NCBI RefSeq assembly: GCF_000307775.2
Contig: NZ_KK020675.1
Location: forward strand, 24,568-88,567
Direction: 5' to 3'
DNA: 64,000 nucleotides
DNA from: Stutzerimonas stutzeri KOS6
Lineage (GTDB): Bacteria > Pseudomonadota > Gammaproteobacteria > Pseudomonadales > Pseudomonadaceae
Made by a program: the position numbers and the translations under genes. Below are positions 17,519 through 25,771 of this stretch, piece by piece (the stretch's first letter is position 1; each line of letters opens with the position of its first letter). The notes beneath the pieces were generated by a model. The model saw nothing but the letters and a program-made list of their open reading frames with translations, was not told where the DNA came from and did not search any database.

Positions 17519-18532
17519 CTATGAGCGGACCCGCGCAGCCAGGCGGTACTCCCCCGGTGTCAGGCCAAACCAGCGCTTGAACGCCCGATAGAAATTGCTC
17601 GGGTCGGCAAAACCGAGCAGGTAGGCGATCTCCAGCGGAGCCAGGTCAGGCTGGGAAAGGTACTGGACGGCCAGGTCGCGCCGGGTATCGTCGAGCAGTT
17701 GCTGAAAACTGCTGCCCTCCTCCTGCAGCCGCCGCTGCAGGGTCCGCTCGGACAGCAGCAGCGCTTGCGCCACCGTCTCGCGTCTCGGCTCGCCCTGCGG
17801 CAGCATCCGGCAGAGCGTCTGCCGCGCCCGGTGCATCACCCGCGAGTCGGCGAAGCGAGAAAGGTATTCCCCGGCAAAGCGGTCATGCAGCTGCGCAAGG
17901 GCTTCGTTGGCGGTCGGCAACGCCGTTTCGACATCTTCCCGGCGAAACAGCAGCGCGTAACGTGACGCTGCGAAGCGCAACGGCGCCTGGAACAGCTGAC
18001 GATAAGGCCGCAAGTCATCCGGTGGCGCCCCCTGAAAACTCACCTCCAGCGGTTGCACTGCCGTGCCGGTCAACCAGCGACAAAATGCCAGGCATCCGGC
18101 CAGCGAACCCTCGGCGCTTTGCCGGGCAGGTGGCAGGCGATCGCCATGGATCGTCAGGCTGAGTCGATAGCCCTGCTCGCAGGGCTGAAAATCCAGGTCG
18201 GCGCCCTCGGCAATGATTCGCTGATAGCGTACCAGCCGGGCGAAACCCTCCTTCAGGTTGCGGCTGGACATCAGTGCATAGCCCACCACGTTCAGCGCGG
18301 CCGGCCGCGCCTGGCGGGCCATGTCCAGGCCGATGGCCGGATTCCCCGATACGTCCACGGCGCGCTGCCACAGGCGGGTCATGTCGTCCTGGGCGAAACG
18401 CGCGTCGGCATCGCCGAGCGCCGCGTAGTCCAGACCCAACTCGCGGAACAACTGGCGGCAGTCGATGCCTGCCGATTCCAGGGTCTGGACAATCCCCTGC
18501 GCCCAGCTGGATGAAGTCGTGCGTTCGGTCAT
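17519..18532 (-). CDS. AraC-family transcriptional regulator with arabinose-binding-like N-domain
   Basis: A 337-residue regulator. The N-terminal 200 residues match the ligand-binding domain found in OruR/ArgR- and VirS-like pseudomonad regulators (LNVVGYALMSSRNLKEGFARL). The C-terminal HTH_18 domain (about 235-335) has LLSERTLQRRLQEEGSSFQ and the second helix-turn-helix IAYLLGFADPSNFYRAFKRW, ending GLTPGEYR. The ligand and target are unknown. It diverges from the Mpo1-like gene across 125 bases, a possible target region. Confidence 0.88.
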   Translation of the reverse strand: MTERTTSSSWAQGIVQTLESAGIDCRQLFRELGLDYAALGDADARFAQDDMTRLWQRAVDVSGNPAIGLDMARQARPAALNVVGYALMSSRNLKEGFARLVRYQRIIAEGADLDFQPCEQGYRLSLTIHGDRLPPARQSAEGSLAGCLAFCRWLTGTAVQPLEVSFQGAPPDDLRPYRQLFQAPLRFAASRYALLFRREDVETALPTANEALAQLHDRFAGEYLSRFADSRVMHRARQTLCRMLPQGEPRRETVAQALLLSERTLQRRLQEEGSSFQQLLDDTRRDLAVQYLSQPDLAPLEIAYLLGFADPSNFYRAFKRWFGLTPGEYRLAARVRS

Positions 18533-18657
18533 GATGCTTGTTGTTCTTCGAATGATCGGGCAGTGGAGCCCAAGGCTACTAAACTGGCCCTGATTGTCAC
18601 TGACCCGCAGGGCAAGGCACGGCTAAGCTGGCCGACGACAATAACAGGAGGTACGCC

Positions 18658-18975
18658 ATGAAAACGCAAACCGCCGAGCGCTTCACCCGCTTTGCCGATT
18701 TTTACCCCTTCTATCTCGCCGAGCACAGCAACCCCACCTGCCGCCGGCTGCACTTCATCGGCAGCCTGCTGGTACTGATGATACTTGGCTATGCGCTGTT
18801 CACCCGGCAATGGGCGTGGCTACTGGCGATGCCGCTGGCTGGTTACGGCTTTGCCTGGATCGGGCACTTCATCTTCGAGAAGAATCGCCCGGCGACATTC
18901 CAGTATCCGCTCTACAGCTTTCTCGGCGACTGGGTCATGTTCAAGGACATGCTGAGCGGTCGTATCCGCTTCTGA
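18658..18975 (+). CDS. Mpo1-like (DUF962) membrane protein
   Basis: A 105-residue protein of the DUF962 family. The yeast member Mpo1 is an iron-dependent dioxygenase in alpha-oxidation of 2-hydroxy fatty acids; bacterial roles are unproven. Conserved His positions are seen in FYLAEHSNPTCRRLHFIGS and WIGHFIFEKNRPATF, and there are two hydrophobic segments (about 36-52 and 53-70). The start has an unusually strong AGGAGGT seven bases upstream. A terminator follows 10 bases after the stop. Confidence 0.85.
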   Translation: MKTQTAERFTRFADFYPFYLAEHSNPTCRRLHFIGSLLVLMILGYALFTRQWAWLLAMPLAGYGFAWIGHFIFEKNRPATFQYPLYSFLGDWVMFKDMLSGRIRF

Positions 18976-18985
18976 GTAGCCAGGA

Positions 18986-19016
18986 GCTGCGCTGGCGCTG
19001 GCGCAGCCATTCTTTT
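18986..19016 (+). terminator. Rho-independent terminator after the Mpo1-like gene
   Basis: GCTGCGC (18986-18992), an 8-base loop and GCGCAGC (19001-19007) are followed by CATTCTTTT. The stem-loop and T-rich tail are in the expected place just past the stop codon. Confidence 0.7.
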
Positions 19017-19027
19017 CGAGCTCTGGT

Positions 19028-19056
19028 TTGGCGATCAAGCGCCGCTTGGTTATGAT
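19028..19056 (+). promoter_or_regulatory. Candidate sigma-70 promoter of cyaB
   Basis: TTGGCG (19028-19033) and TATGAT (19051-19056) are separated by exactly 17 bases. Each matches consensus in four or five of six positions. Transcription would begin near 19063, leaving a leader of about 165 bases before cyaB. Confidence 0.6.
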
Positions 19057-19226
19057 CACCCGGCTGATGCGCGGCCGGCTATCGCCGAGCAGGCGACGCA
19101 ATCGCGAGACTGAACGCTGAGGACCCGAGCCGTCCATCGTCCCCGCGACGAGCCCAGCCGAAACCAGCGGCAGCCTGAAGGGCGCAGAAAAAGGCGCCGA
19201 CCAACTACCAGGAACCGTACGCACAG

Positions 19227-20615
19227 ATGACTTCCAGCACGCTTGAGCGCCGCAACGGTCTCGCCACCCGGCCGCTGCGCGAGTACTACTCCCGCGTGCT
19301 CGCTTACCTGACCGGGGCCGCCACGCTTGCTGCCGGCACCTATTCGCACTATTTCTCGCTGGACCTGCTGTGGATGGTGCCGTACGCGCTGCTTTATCCG
19401 CATCTGGCCTATCATCTGAGCTATCGCTTCAAGCGCGACCACCCCGAACGTACTTCGCAGCTGCTGCTCTGCCTGGATGCGCTCAACGCCGGGGCCGGGA
19501 TATTCCTGCTCGGTTTCTCGCTGGTGCCCAGCCTGATGTTTCTGCTTACGCTCAGCTTCAGCGCGCTGGTCATCGGCAGCCTGCGTAATCTGGCGCTGGT
19601 CTTGGCCTGTGTGGTCCTCGGCCTCGGCCTGGGGTTCCAACTGGTGCCGCTGAAATACCAGGGCGCGGCACCTGCACTGGTGTCGCTGATCAGCATCCTT
19701 TTCACGACGTTCTACATCTGCGCAACCGCCTACTTCGTTCACCAGCAGGGCCAGCGCCTTGCCCTGGCACGCAAGGAGATCGAAGCGGAACAGGCCAAGG
19801 CGGCACGCCTTGCACGCAATCTCGCGAAGTACCTGTCGCCGCAGGTCTGGGAATCGATTTTCACCGGCAAGCGCAGCGTTCGCCTGGAGACCCAGCGCAA
19901 GCGCCTGACGGTGTTCTTCTCGGATATCAAGGGCTTTACCGAACTTTCCGAGGAACTCGAAGCGGAAGCCCTGACCGACCTGCTCAACAACTACCTCAAC
20001 GAAATGTCGAAAATCGCCCTCAAGTACGGCGGCACCATCGACAAGTTCGTCGGGGACTGCGTGATGGTGTTCTTCGGCGACCCCACCAGCCAGGGCGCCA
20101 AAAAGGATGCGGTAGCCGCGGTGTCCATGGCCATCGCGATGCGCAAGCACATGAAGGTGCTGCGCCAGCAGTGGCGCGCTCAGGGCATCACCCGGCCGAT
20201 GGAAATCCGCATGGGCATCAATACCGGCTACTGCACGGTCGGCAACTTCGGCGCCGATACGCGCATGGACTACACCATCATCGGCCGCGAGGTGAACCTC
20301 GCCAGTCGCCTGGAGAGCGCCGCCGAAGCCAGCGAGATACTGGTTTCCCACGAAACCTACTCGCTGATCAAGGATGTGATCATGTGTCGCGACAAGGGGC
20401 AGATAGCGGTCAAGGGATTTTCCCGCCCCGTGCAGATCTATCAGGTAGTCGACTTCCGCCGGGACCTAGGCGCCACCTACAGTTTCGTCGAACACGAGCT
20501 ACCGGGATTCTCCATGTATCTGGACACCAACGGGGTGAAGAACTACGACAAGGAACGCGTGATCCAGGCCCTGCAACAGGCTGCCGAGAAACTTCGCGAC
20601 AAGGTCATCCTCTGA
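19227..20615 (+). CDS. cyaB: Membrane adenylate cyclase, MASE2 plus class III domain
   Basis: CyaB makes cAMP at the inner membrane; in P. aeruginosa it is the main source of cAMP for Vfr. The 462-residue product has an N-terminal MASE2 region with several hydrophobic helices (about 25-175), a helical linker (about 175-215) and a class III cyclase domain (about 215-400). The metal-binding Asp lies in VFFSDIKGFTELSEELE, the second in KFVGDCVMVFFGDP, and the transition-state residues in DYTIIGREVNLASRLES. The start at 19227 has AGGA farther upstream than usual. A 5' leader with a good promoter precedes it. Confidence 0.94.
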   Translation: MTSSTLERRNGLATRPLREYYSRVLAYLTGAATLAAGTYSHYFSLDLLWMVPYALLYPHLAYHLSYRFKRDHPERTSQLLLCLDALNAGAGIFLLGFSLVPSLMFLLTLSFSALVIGSLRNLALVLACVVLGLGLGFQLVPLKYQGAAPALVSLISILFTTFYICATAYFVHQQGQRLALARKEIEAEQAKAARLARNLAKYLSPQVWESIFTGKRSVRLETQRKRLTVFFSDIKGFTELSEELEAEALTDLLNNYLNEMSKIALKYGGTIDKFVGDCVMVFFGDPTSQGAKKDAVAAVSMAIAMRKHMKVLRQQWRAQGITRPMEIRMGINTGYCTVGNFGADTRMDYTIIGREVNLASRLESAAEASEILVSHETYSLIKDVIMCRDKGQIAVKGFSRPVQIYQVVDFRRDLGATYSFVEHELPGFSMYLDTNGVKNYDKERVIQALQQAAEKLRDKVIL

Positions 20616-20696
20616 TTTTCCGAGCCGCTGGCCATCGGGCCGACGGCCCCCGGCCTATACCTGCCTCGCCGACGCCCGCCCACGAGACGCTGCCCG

Positions 20697-21455
20697 ATGC
20701 TTTCGCTGCGCAATTATCGCCATGACCTCATCGCCCACAGTCACGACCATCCACAGCTGGTGTTTGGCCTGACCGGGCTGTTGGAGTTCGAGATCGCCGG
20801 CTGTGCCAGCCGTGTCGGCGAACAGGGCCTGGCAGTGATACCGTCGACCGTTCACCACACTTGCGCCAGCGCCAACGGCAGTCGCTGCCTGGTGCTGGAC
20901 GTGCCGTCCGAGCAATGGGTGCGCGAGCACCTGGGGCATCACACGGAAGGCAGCCTGCGGCTACTGGACCGCCCGGACACGCTGCGCCTGGCGCCTGCCC
21001 AGCACAGCCTGGTGGCCTGGCTGGCCCGCAGCGCGACCAACGACTCGGTGATCGCCGAACAGGGCAGCGTGCTGTTGCTGGCCAGCCTGGCTGGCGAACA
21101 CGATGCCCAGCGGAACGATCGGGCGCTGGCGCTGGCAGCGATCGATGCCTTCATCGACCGGCACCTGGCGCATCCGCTGCAGGTCGCCGACCTGGCGCGC
21201 CTAGCCGGATTGTCGGTCGCGCATCTGCATGCACGTTTGCTCGAGGAAACCGGGCTTACCCCCATGGAGTACGTGCGCCAGCGGCGCTTGCGTCACGCAG
21301 AAGCACTCTTGCAGGGCACCCGCCTGCCGGTCGGCGAGATCGCCGCACGGGTGGGCTATACCTCGCAAAGCGCCTTCACCGCAGCGCTAATGCGCCTGCG
21401 CGGATACACCCCGCGGACGCTGCGACGCGAGTCTCGCGACAAAAACGCAGAGTAA
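20697..21455 (+). CDS. AraC-family regulator with cupin N-domain
   Basis: A 252-residue regulator. The N-terminal half has cupin-like metal/ligand motifs (LIAHSHDHPQLVFGLTG, about 10-26, and STVHHTC). The C-terminal HTH_18 domain (about 150-245) contains VADLARLAGLSVAHLHARL and IAARVGYTSQSAFTAALMR. The target is unknown; the DMT permease gene 120 bases downstream on the same strand is a natural candidate. Confidence 0.85.
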   Translation: MLSLRNYRHDLIAHSHDHPQLVFGLTGLLEFEIAGCASRVGEQGLAVIPSTVHHTCASANGSRCLVLDVPSEQWVREHLGHHTEGSLRLLDRPDTLRLAPAQHSLVAWLARSATNDSVIAEQGSVLLLASLAGEHDAQRNDRALALAAIDAFIDRHLAHPLQVADLARLAGLSVAHLHARLLEETGLTPMEYVRQRRLRHAEALLQGTRLPVGEIAARVGYTSQSAFTAALMRLRGYTPRTLRRESRDKNAE

Positions 21456-21574
21456 TGCGACAGACCGCAGCGATGCCGTGATCTAGCATGGCGCCGATAC
21501 GGCAATGTCGGGCAGCCCATGACCACTCCACACTATTTCTTCTTGCGCTCCATCGAGCTGCCGGCCGCTCAGCC

Positions 21575-22453
21575 ATGACGCCGCGTAATGCCTTGCTGGC
21601 GATCCACCTCGGCGCGCTGATGTTCGGCCTTTCCGGCGTGCTCGGTAAGCTGGCCGACAGCTCGGCACTGATCATCACGTTCGGCCGGGCGCTGTTTGCC
21701 GTGCTCGCCCTGCTGCTCGTCACCCGGCTGTTGAGGCCCGGCGGGGCGCGGCCCAACTGGCAGCAACGTGGCAAACTGGCGCTTGGCGGCCTGCTGCTCG
21801 GCGCGCATTGGCTGACCTTTTTCGTGGCGGTGAAAATTGCCGGCGTCGGCATTGCCACACTGGGGTTTGCCAGCTTTCCGGCCTTCACCGTCCTGCTCGA
21901 GGGCGCACTGTTTCGCGAGCGCACGCGTGCCATGGAGTTCGCCATGGTCGGCCTGGTATGCGCCGGTCTGCTCCTGGTGGTACCCACGTTCGACCTCGCC
22001 AGCGGCGCGACCGCCGGCCTGCTTTTCGGTGTGTCGTCGGGGCTGCTGTTCGCACTGCTGTCGCTGCTCAACCGTGCCGTGACCCGCGGCCTGGACCCGG
22101 TGCAGTCGGCGCTGTGGCAGAACCTCGCCATCTTCGCCTGCCTGTTGCCCTTCAGCTGGTCGGGCATTGCTGCGGTGCCGTCACGAGACTGGCTCTGGCT
22201 GGCCCTGCTCGGCGTGCTCTGCACCGGGCTGGCGCACAGCCTGTTCGTCGCCAGCCTGCGGGTGCTGAAGGCTCGTACCACCTCGGTGATCTTCGCGCTG
22301 GAACCCGTCTACGGCATCGCCTTCGCCTGGTGGCTGTTCAACGAGCAGCCGACCCTGCGCATGCTGCTGGGCGGAGCCTTGATCATCGTCGCCAGCATCG
22401 TCACCAGCCGCCTGAAAAGCCCGCCAGGGCCGGCAGCCGAGCGGCCAGGCTGA
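21575..22453 (+). CDS. DMT-superfamily permease (EamA domains)
   Basis: A 292-residue inner-membrane transporter with two EamA repeats and about ten hydrophobic helices, of the drug/metabolite exporter family. It begins MTPRNALLAIHLGALMFGLSGVL. The first repeat ends near LLLVVPTFDLA and the second with RTTSVIFALEPVYGIAFAWW, the best-conserved family stretch, then LLGGALIIVASIVTSR. The longer reading frame upstream adds 29 non-hydrophobic residues and is not preferred. No good Shine-Dalgarno is seen. The substrate cannot be told from sequence. Confidence 0.85.
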   Translation: MTPRNALLAIHLGALMFGLSGVLGKLADSSALIITFGRALFAVLALLLVTRLLRPGGARPNWQQRGKLALGGLLLGAHWLTFFVAVKIAGVGIATLGFASFPAFTVLLEGALFRERTRAMEFAMVGLVCAGLLLVVPTFDLASGATAGLLFGVSSGLLFALLSLLNRAVTRGLDPVQSALWQNLAIFACLLPFSWSGIAAVPSRDWLWLALLGVLCTGLAHSLFVASLRVLKARTTSVIFALEPVYGIAFAWWLFNEQPTLRMLLGGALIIVASIVTSRLKSPPGPAAERPG

Positions 22454-22456
22454 AAC

Positions 22457-22738
22457 TCAGCGATCGTTGTGACCCAGCGCCCGCCCCGGATCGATCCGGT
22501 CGCGCACGCGCTGCTTCAGCTCCTTGGCTTCCGGGAAGCCGCCGTCGCGCTTGCGTTCCCAGATCTGTTCGCCATCGCAGCTGATGTGAAAGGTGCCGCC
22601 AGTCGCGGGCACCAGGCAGACCCGCCCCAGGTCGTCGGCGAAGGTCGAAAGCAGCTCCTGGGCCAGCCAGGCGGCACGCAGCAGCCACTGGCACTGCGTG
22701 CAATAGGTGATGATTATTTCCGGCTTGGCTGGGGTCAT
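22457..22738 (-). CDS. SelT/SelW/SelH (Rdx) family protein
   Basis: A 93-residue thioredoxin-like protein of the SelW/Rdx family. The redox motif is CTQC in ITYCTQCQWLLRAAWLAQEL (residues 13-16), where eukaryotic relatives have CxxU. Later segments GTFHISCDGEQIWERKRDGG and FPEAKELKQRVRD are typical. A redox role is inferred from the family; partners are unknown. It converges on the permease gene with a three-base gap and diverges from plpD. Confidence 0.88.
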   Translation of the reverse strand: MTPAKPEIIITYCTQCQWLLRAAWLAQELLSTFADDLGRVCLVPATGGTFHISCDGEQIWERKRDGGFPEAKELKQRVRDRIDPGRALGHNDR

Positions 22739-22808
22739 TCGCGGCGTCTCCGATTGGTCTGCAGCGGCCTATAATAGCCGCCTCGTTCATACACACCCCG
22801 GTTCAGAC

Positions 22809-24995
22809 ATGCTTCGCCTGCTCACTGCCCTGTTCTTGCTATGTGCCCTGCCCCTGGCTGCGGCCGAATCGGCCCGACCGAAAACCGGCCTGGTCCTCTC
22901 GGGTGGCGCCGCCCGCGGCCTGGCGCATATCGGCGTGCTCAAGGCGCTGGAGGAGCAAGGCGTGCGCGTCGACGCCATTGCCGGCACCAGCATGGGGGCC
23001 GTGGTCGGCGGGCTGTATGCATCGGGCTACAGCGTGGCCGAGCTGGAGCGCCTGGCCCTGACACTCGACTGGCAGCAGGTACTCTCCGACGATCCGCCAC
23101 GCCAGGACATTCCCTATCGACGCAAGCAGGACGACCGGGACTTCCTGATCAAACAGAAGCTCAGCTTTCGTGACGATGGCAGCCTCGGCCTGCCGCTGGG
23201 CGTGATCCAGGGACAGAACCTTTCGCTGCTGCTGGAGCGCCTGCTGGTGCATGCCAGCGACACGCGCGACTTCGACCAGTTGCCGATTCCCTTTCGCGCC
23301 GTCGCCACGGACATCGCCAACGACGAGAAGGTGATTTTCCGCCACGGTCACCTGCCCCAGGTCATTCGCGCGAGCATGTCGATTCCCGCCGTATTCGCCC
23401 CGGTGGAAATCGAAGACCGGCTGCTGGTGGACGGCGGCATGGTCGACAACATTCCGATGGATGTCGCACGCGACATGGGCGTCGACCGCCTGATCGTGGT
23501 GGACATCGGCACGCCGCTCAAGCCGCGCAAGGAGCTGTTGACCGTGGTCGACGTGCTCAATCAGACCACCACGATGATGACCCGCCGCAACTCCGAGGCG
23601 CAGTTGGCCACATTGCAACCCCAGGATCTGCTCATCCAGCCGCCTCTGGCCGCCTATGGTTCGACGGACTTCGATCGCGCCGAACAACTGGTCGATGCCG
23701 GCTACCGCGCCACTCTGGCCCTGGAGGGGCGGCTGGCCGAGCTGCGAACGACCTCAGGCGGCAATCCGGCGCTGAGCCTCGCCCGCTCGGGCGACCCGCG
23801 CACCCCGGTGATCACTGCGATCAGAGTTGAGAACGACTCCAAGGTCAGCGACGCCGTCATCCGCCGGCATATCCGCCAGCAGCTCGGTGAACCTTTGGAC
23901 CTGGAAGACCTGCAGAAGGACATGGGCACGCTCTACGGCCTGGACTACTTCGAGCGCGTCGAGTATCGCGTGCAGCGTGCCAAGCTCGGCAATACCCTGG
24001 TCATCGATGCCCGCGAGAAGCGCACCGGCACGGACTATCTGCGCCTCGGCCTGAGCCTTTCCGACGACTTCCAGGGCGACAGCGTATTCAACCTCGGCGC
24101 CAGCTACCGCAAGAATGGCATCAACCAGCTTGGCGCCGAATGGCTCACCCGGCTTCAGCTGGGTGACCGCCAGGAGCTCTACAGCGAGTTCTATCAACCG
24201 CTGGATGCCGGTTCACGCTGGTTCGTCGCGCCGAATCTGTTCATCGAGGCGCAGAACGTGGAGGCGATACTCGACAACGATCCGATCGCCGAGTATCGCC
24301 TGCAACGCTACGGCTACGGCTTCAATCTGGGCCGGCAGATCGCCAACAACGGCGAGATCCGCTTCGGCATTGGCCAGGCCTGGGGCGAGGCGGATGTGCG
24401 AATCGGCGAGCGCGACCTGCCGGACTTCAGCTTCACCGAGGGCTACTATGAGCTGCAGTATTCCTTCGACACCCTGGACGATGTCGATTTCCCGCGCGAA
24501 GGCGAAGACATTCGCCTGACCCTGCGCCAGTACGACCCGAGTCTTCGCTCGGACCAGCGCTACCGGCAGTGGCACATCAAGCTGGACAAGGCGCTCAGCC
24601 ACGATGCCAATACCTGGGTCCTCGGCGGGCGCTACGGGCGTACGCTGGACGACGCCGAAGTGGTGACCTCGAGCTTCCTGCTCGGCGGTGCGCGACAACT
24701 TTCGGGCTTTCGCCAGGATGCCCTGGCCGGCCAGAACATCAGCCTGGCACGCATGGTCTACTACCGCCGCATGACGCCACGCAGCTTTCTACCACTGGAT
24801 TTTCCGGTCTATCTCGGGGGATCGCTGGAACGCGGCCGCGCCTGGAACAACGAAAATGCCTTCGATAGCGGATACATCAACGCCGCGAGCATTTTCCTGG
24901 GTTACGACACGCCACTGGGGCCGCTGAACTTCGGCTACGGGGTCAACGACGAGGACGAGCAGGCGCTCTACATGAATCTGGGCCGCAGCTTCTGA
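22809..24995 (+). CDS. plpD: Patatin-like phospholipase, type Vd autotransporter (PlpD-like)
   Basis: PlpD is a secreted class A1 phospholipase in which one polypeptide carries a patatin domain, a POTRA domain and an outer-membrane barrel that exports it. The 728-residue length equals the P. aeruginosa protein. A signal peptide (1-19) is followed by the oxyanion motif SGGAARG (31-37), GTSMG with nucleophile Ser61, and DGG with Asp208. The POTRA region lies around 335-410, and the C-terminal barrel shows alternating aromatic/polar strands, ending in NLGRSF, a typical outer-membrane C-terminal Phe. A TATAAT at 22770-22775 may be its -10 element. Confidence 0.93.
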   Translation: MLRLLTALFLLCALPLAAAESARPKTGLVLSGGAARGLAHIGVLKALEEQGVRVDAIAGTSMGAVVGGLYASGYSVAELERLALTLDWQQVLSDDPPRQDIPYRRKQDDRDFLIKQKLSFRDDGSLGLPLGVIQGQNLSLLLERLLVHASDTRDFDQLPIPFRAVATDIANDEKVIFRHGHLPQVIRASMSIPAVFAPVEIEDRLLVDGGMVDNIPMDVARDMGVDRLIVVDIGTPLKPRKELLTVVDVLNQTTTMMTRRNSEAQLATLQPQDLLIQPPLAAYGSTDFDRAEQLVDAGYRATLALEGRLAELRTTSGGNPALSLARSGDPRTPVITAIRVENDSKVSDAVIRRHIRQQLGEPLDLEDLQKDMGTLYGLDYFERVEYRVQRAKLGNTLVIDAREKRTGTDYLRLGLSLSDDFQGDSVFNLGASYRKNGINQLGAEWLTRLQLGDRQELYSEFYQPLDAGSRWFVAPNLFIEAQNVEAILDNDPIAEYRLQRYGYGFNLGRQIANNGEIRFGIGQAWGEADVRIGERDLPDFSFTEGYYELQYSFDTLDDVDFPREGEDIRLTLRQYDPSLRSDQRYRQWHIKLDKALSHDANTWVLGGRYGRTLDDAEVVTSSFLLGGARQLSGFRQDALAGQNISLARMVYYRRMTPRSFLPLDFPVYLGGSLERGRAWNNENAFDSGYINAASIFLGYDTPLGPLNFGYGVNDEDEQALYMNLGRSF

Positions 24996-25158
24996 TCAAT
25001 ACGGCCGGCTCGCCGAACGCAGCGAAACCAACGAGCCGAGCACCGACTCTCGCCAAAGGGCAAGTGTAGAACCTAACCTTGCGGCGAGTCGGACTTCCCT
25101 GCCGGAAGTCACGACGAAGCACCGCCCGCCCGCGTACCTTCCGGCGAGCCCTGCACGT

Positions 25159-25590
25159 TCAGCGCTTGCCCAGGTTGGCGAGGATTCGTGCATGGACCTG
25201 CTGGCACTTGCGCAGATCCTCCTCGTCGATACCGGCGAATGCCTCATGGCGAACCTGAGTGGAAATCGCCTCGATCTTCTCGATCAGCGGCCGCGCCGGT
25301 GCACCAAGGGATATGCGCTTGGCTCGCCGATCCTCGGCCGAAGCCGTGCGATGCACCAGCCCCTGGGCTTCGAGACTGTCGAGCAGTCGCGCCAGGGTCG
25401 GACCTTCTACCGCTACGCTCTGCGCCAGCTCGCGCTGGGTGGGCTCGTGATCGAAACGGGCAAGGTGCAGCAGCACCAGCCAGCGTGCCTGAGACAGCCC
25501 CAGATCGGCCAGACGTCGATCCAGTTCTGCGCGCCAGCCACGCGAGAGTTGCGCCAACTGCATGGCGAAGCGATGTTGCTCGGCGTACAT
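25159..25590 (-). CDS. MarR-family transcriptional regulator
   Basis: A 143-residue winged-helix regulator, SlyA/MarR type. The core is LSQARWLVLLHLARFDHEP, the recognition region QRELAQSVAVEGPTLARLLDSLEAQGLV, and the wing TASAEDRRAKRISL (about 75-100). The ATG at 25590 is preferred over a TTG at 25608 because AGGAA lies nine bases before it. A perfect 15-base palindrome 20 bases upstream is the likely autoregulatory operator. No divergent efflux or detoxification gene is next to it; recQ ends 182 bases upstream on the same strand. Confidence 0.9.
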   Translation of the reverse strand: MYAEQHRFAMQLAQLSRGWRAELDRRLADLGLSQARWLVLLHLARFDHEPTQRELAQSVAVEGPTLARLLDSLEAQGLVHRTASAEDRRAKRISLGAPARPLIEKIEAISTQVRHEAFAGIDEEDLRKCQQVHARILANLGKR

Positions 25591-25609
25591 GTACGGCCAT
25601 TCCTGCAAA

Positions 25610-25624
25610 AACTAATTATTAGTT
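25610..25624. promoter_or_regulatory. Perfect palindrome upstream of the MarR gene (operator)
   Basis: AACTAATTATTAGTT is a perfect 15-base palindrome, very AT-rich in a GC-rich setting, 20 bases before the MarR start. MarR dimers bind such inverted repeats, commonly overlapping their own promoter. It continues into TAGCTAAC, which may add a further half-site. Confidence 0.65.
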
Positions 25625-25771
25625 AGCTAACCACAGCTCCGAAAAGCAGGCAAGACGACCTTCGGCCGCTGATGGGCCAACCCAAGTCGAAATGATGGCA
25701 GCCGACTGGACCGCGGCCTGGCAGAGGCCGCCAGCACAGCAGTCCGGGTCTCGGCGCTCGGTTGTACCCGG

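Noticed and set aside
19056..20351. 431-residue minus-strand reading frame inside cyaB
   Set aside because: Antisense to the MASE2 and cyclase domains; composition typical of a GC-rich shadow.
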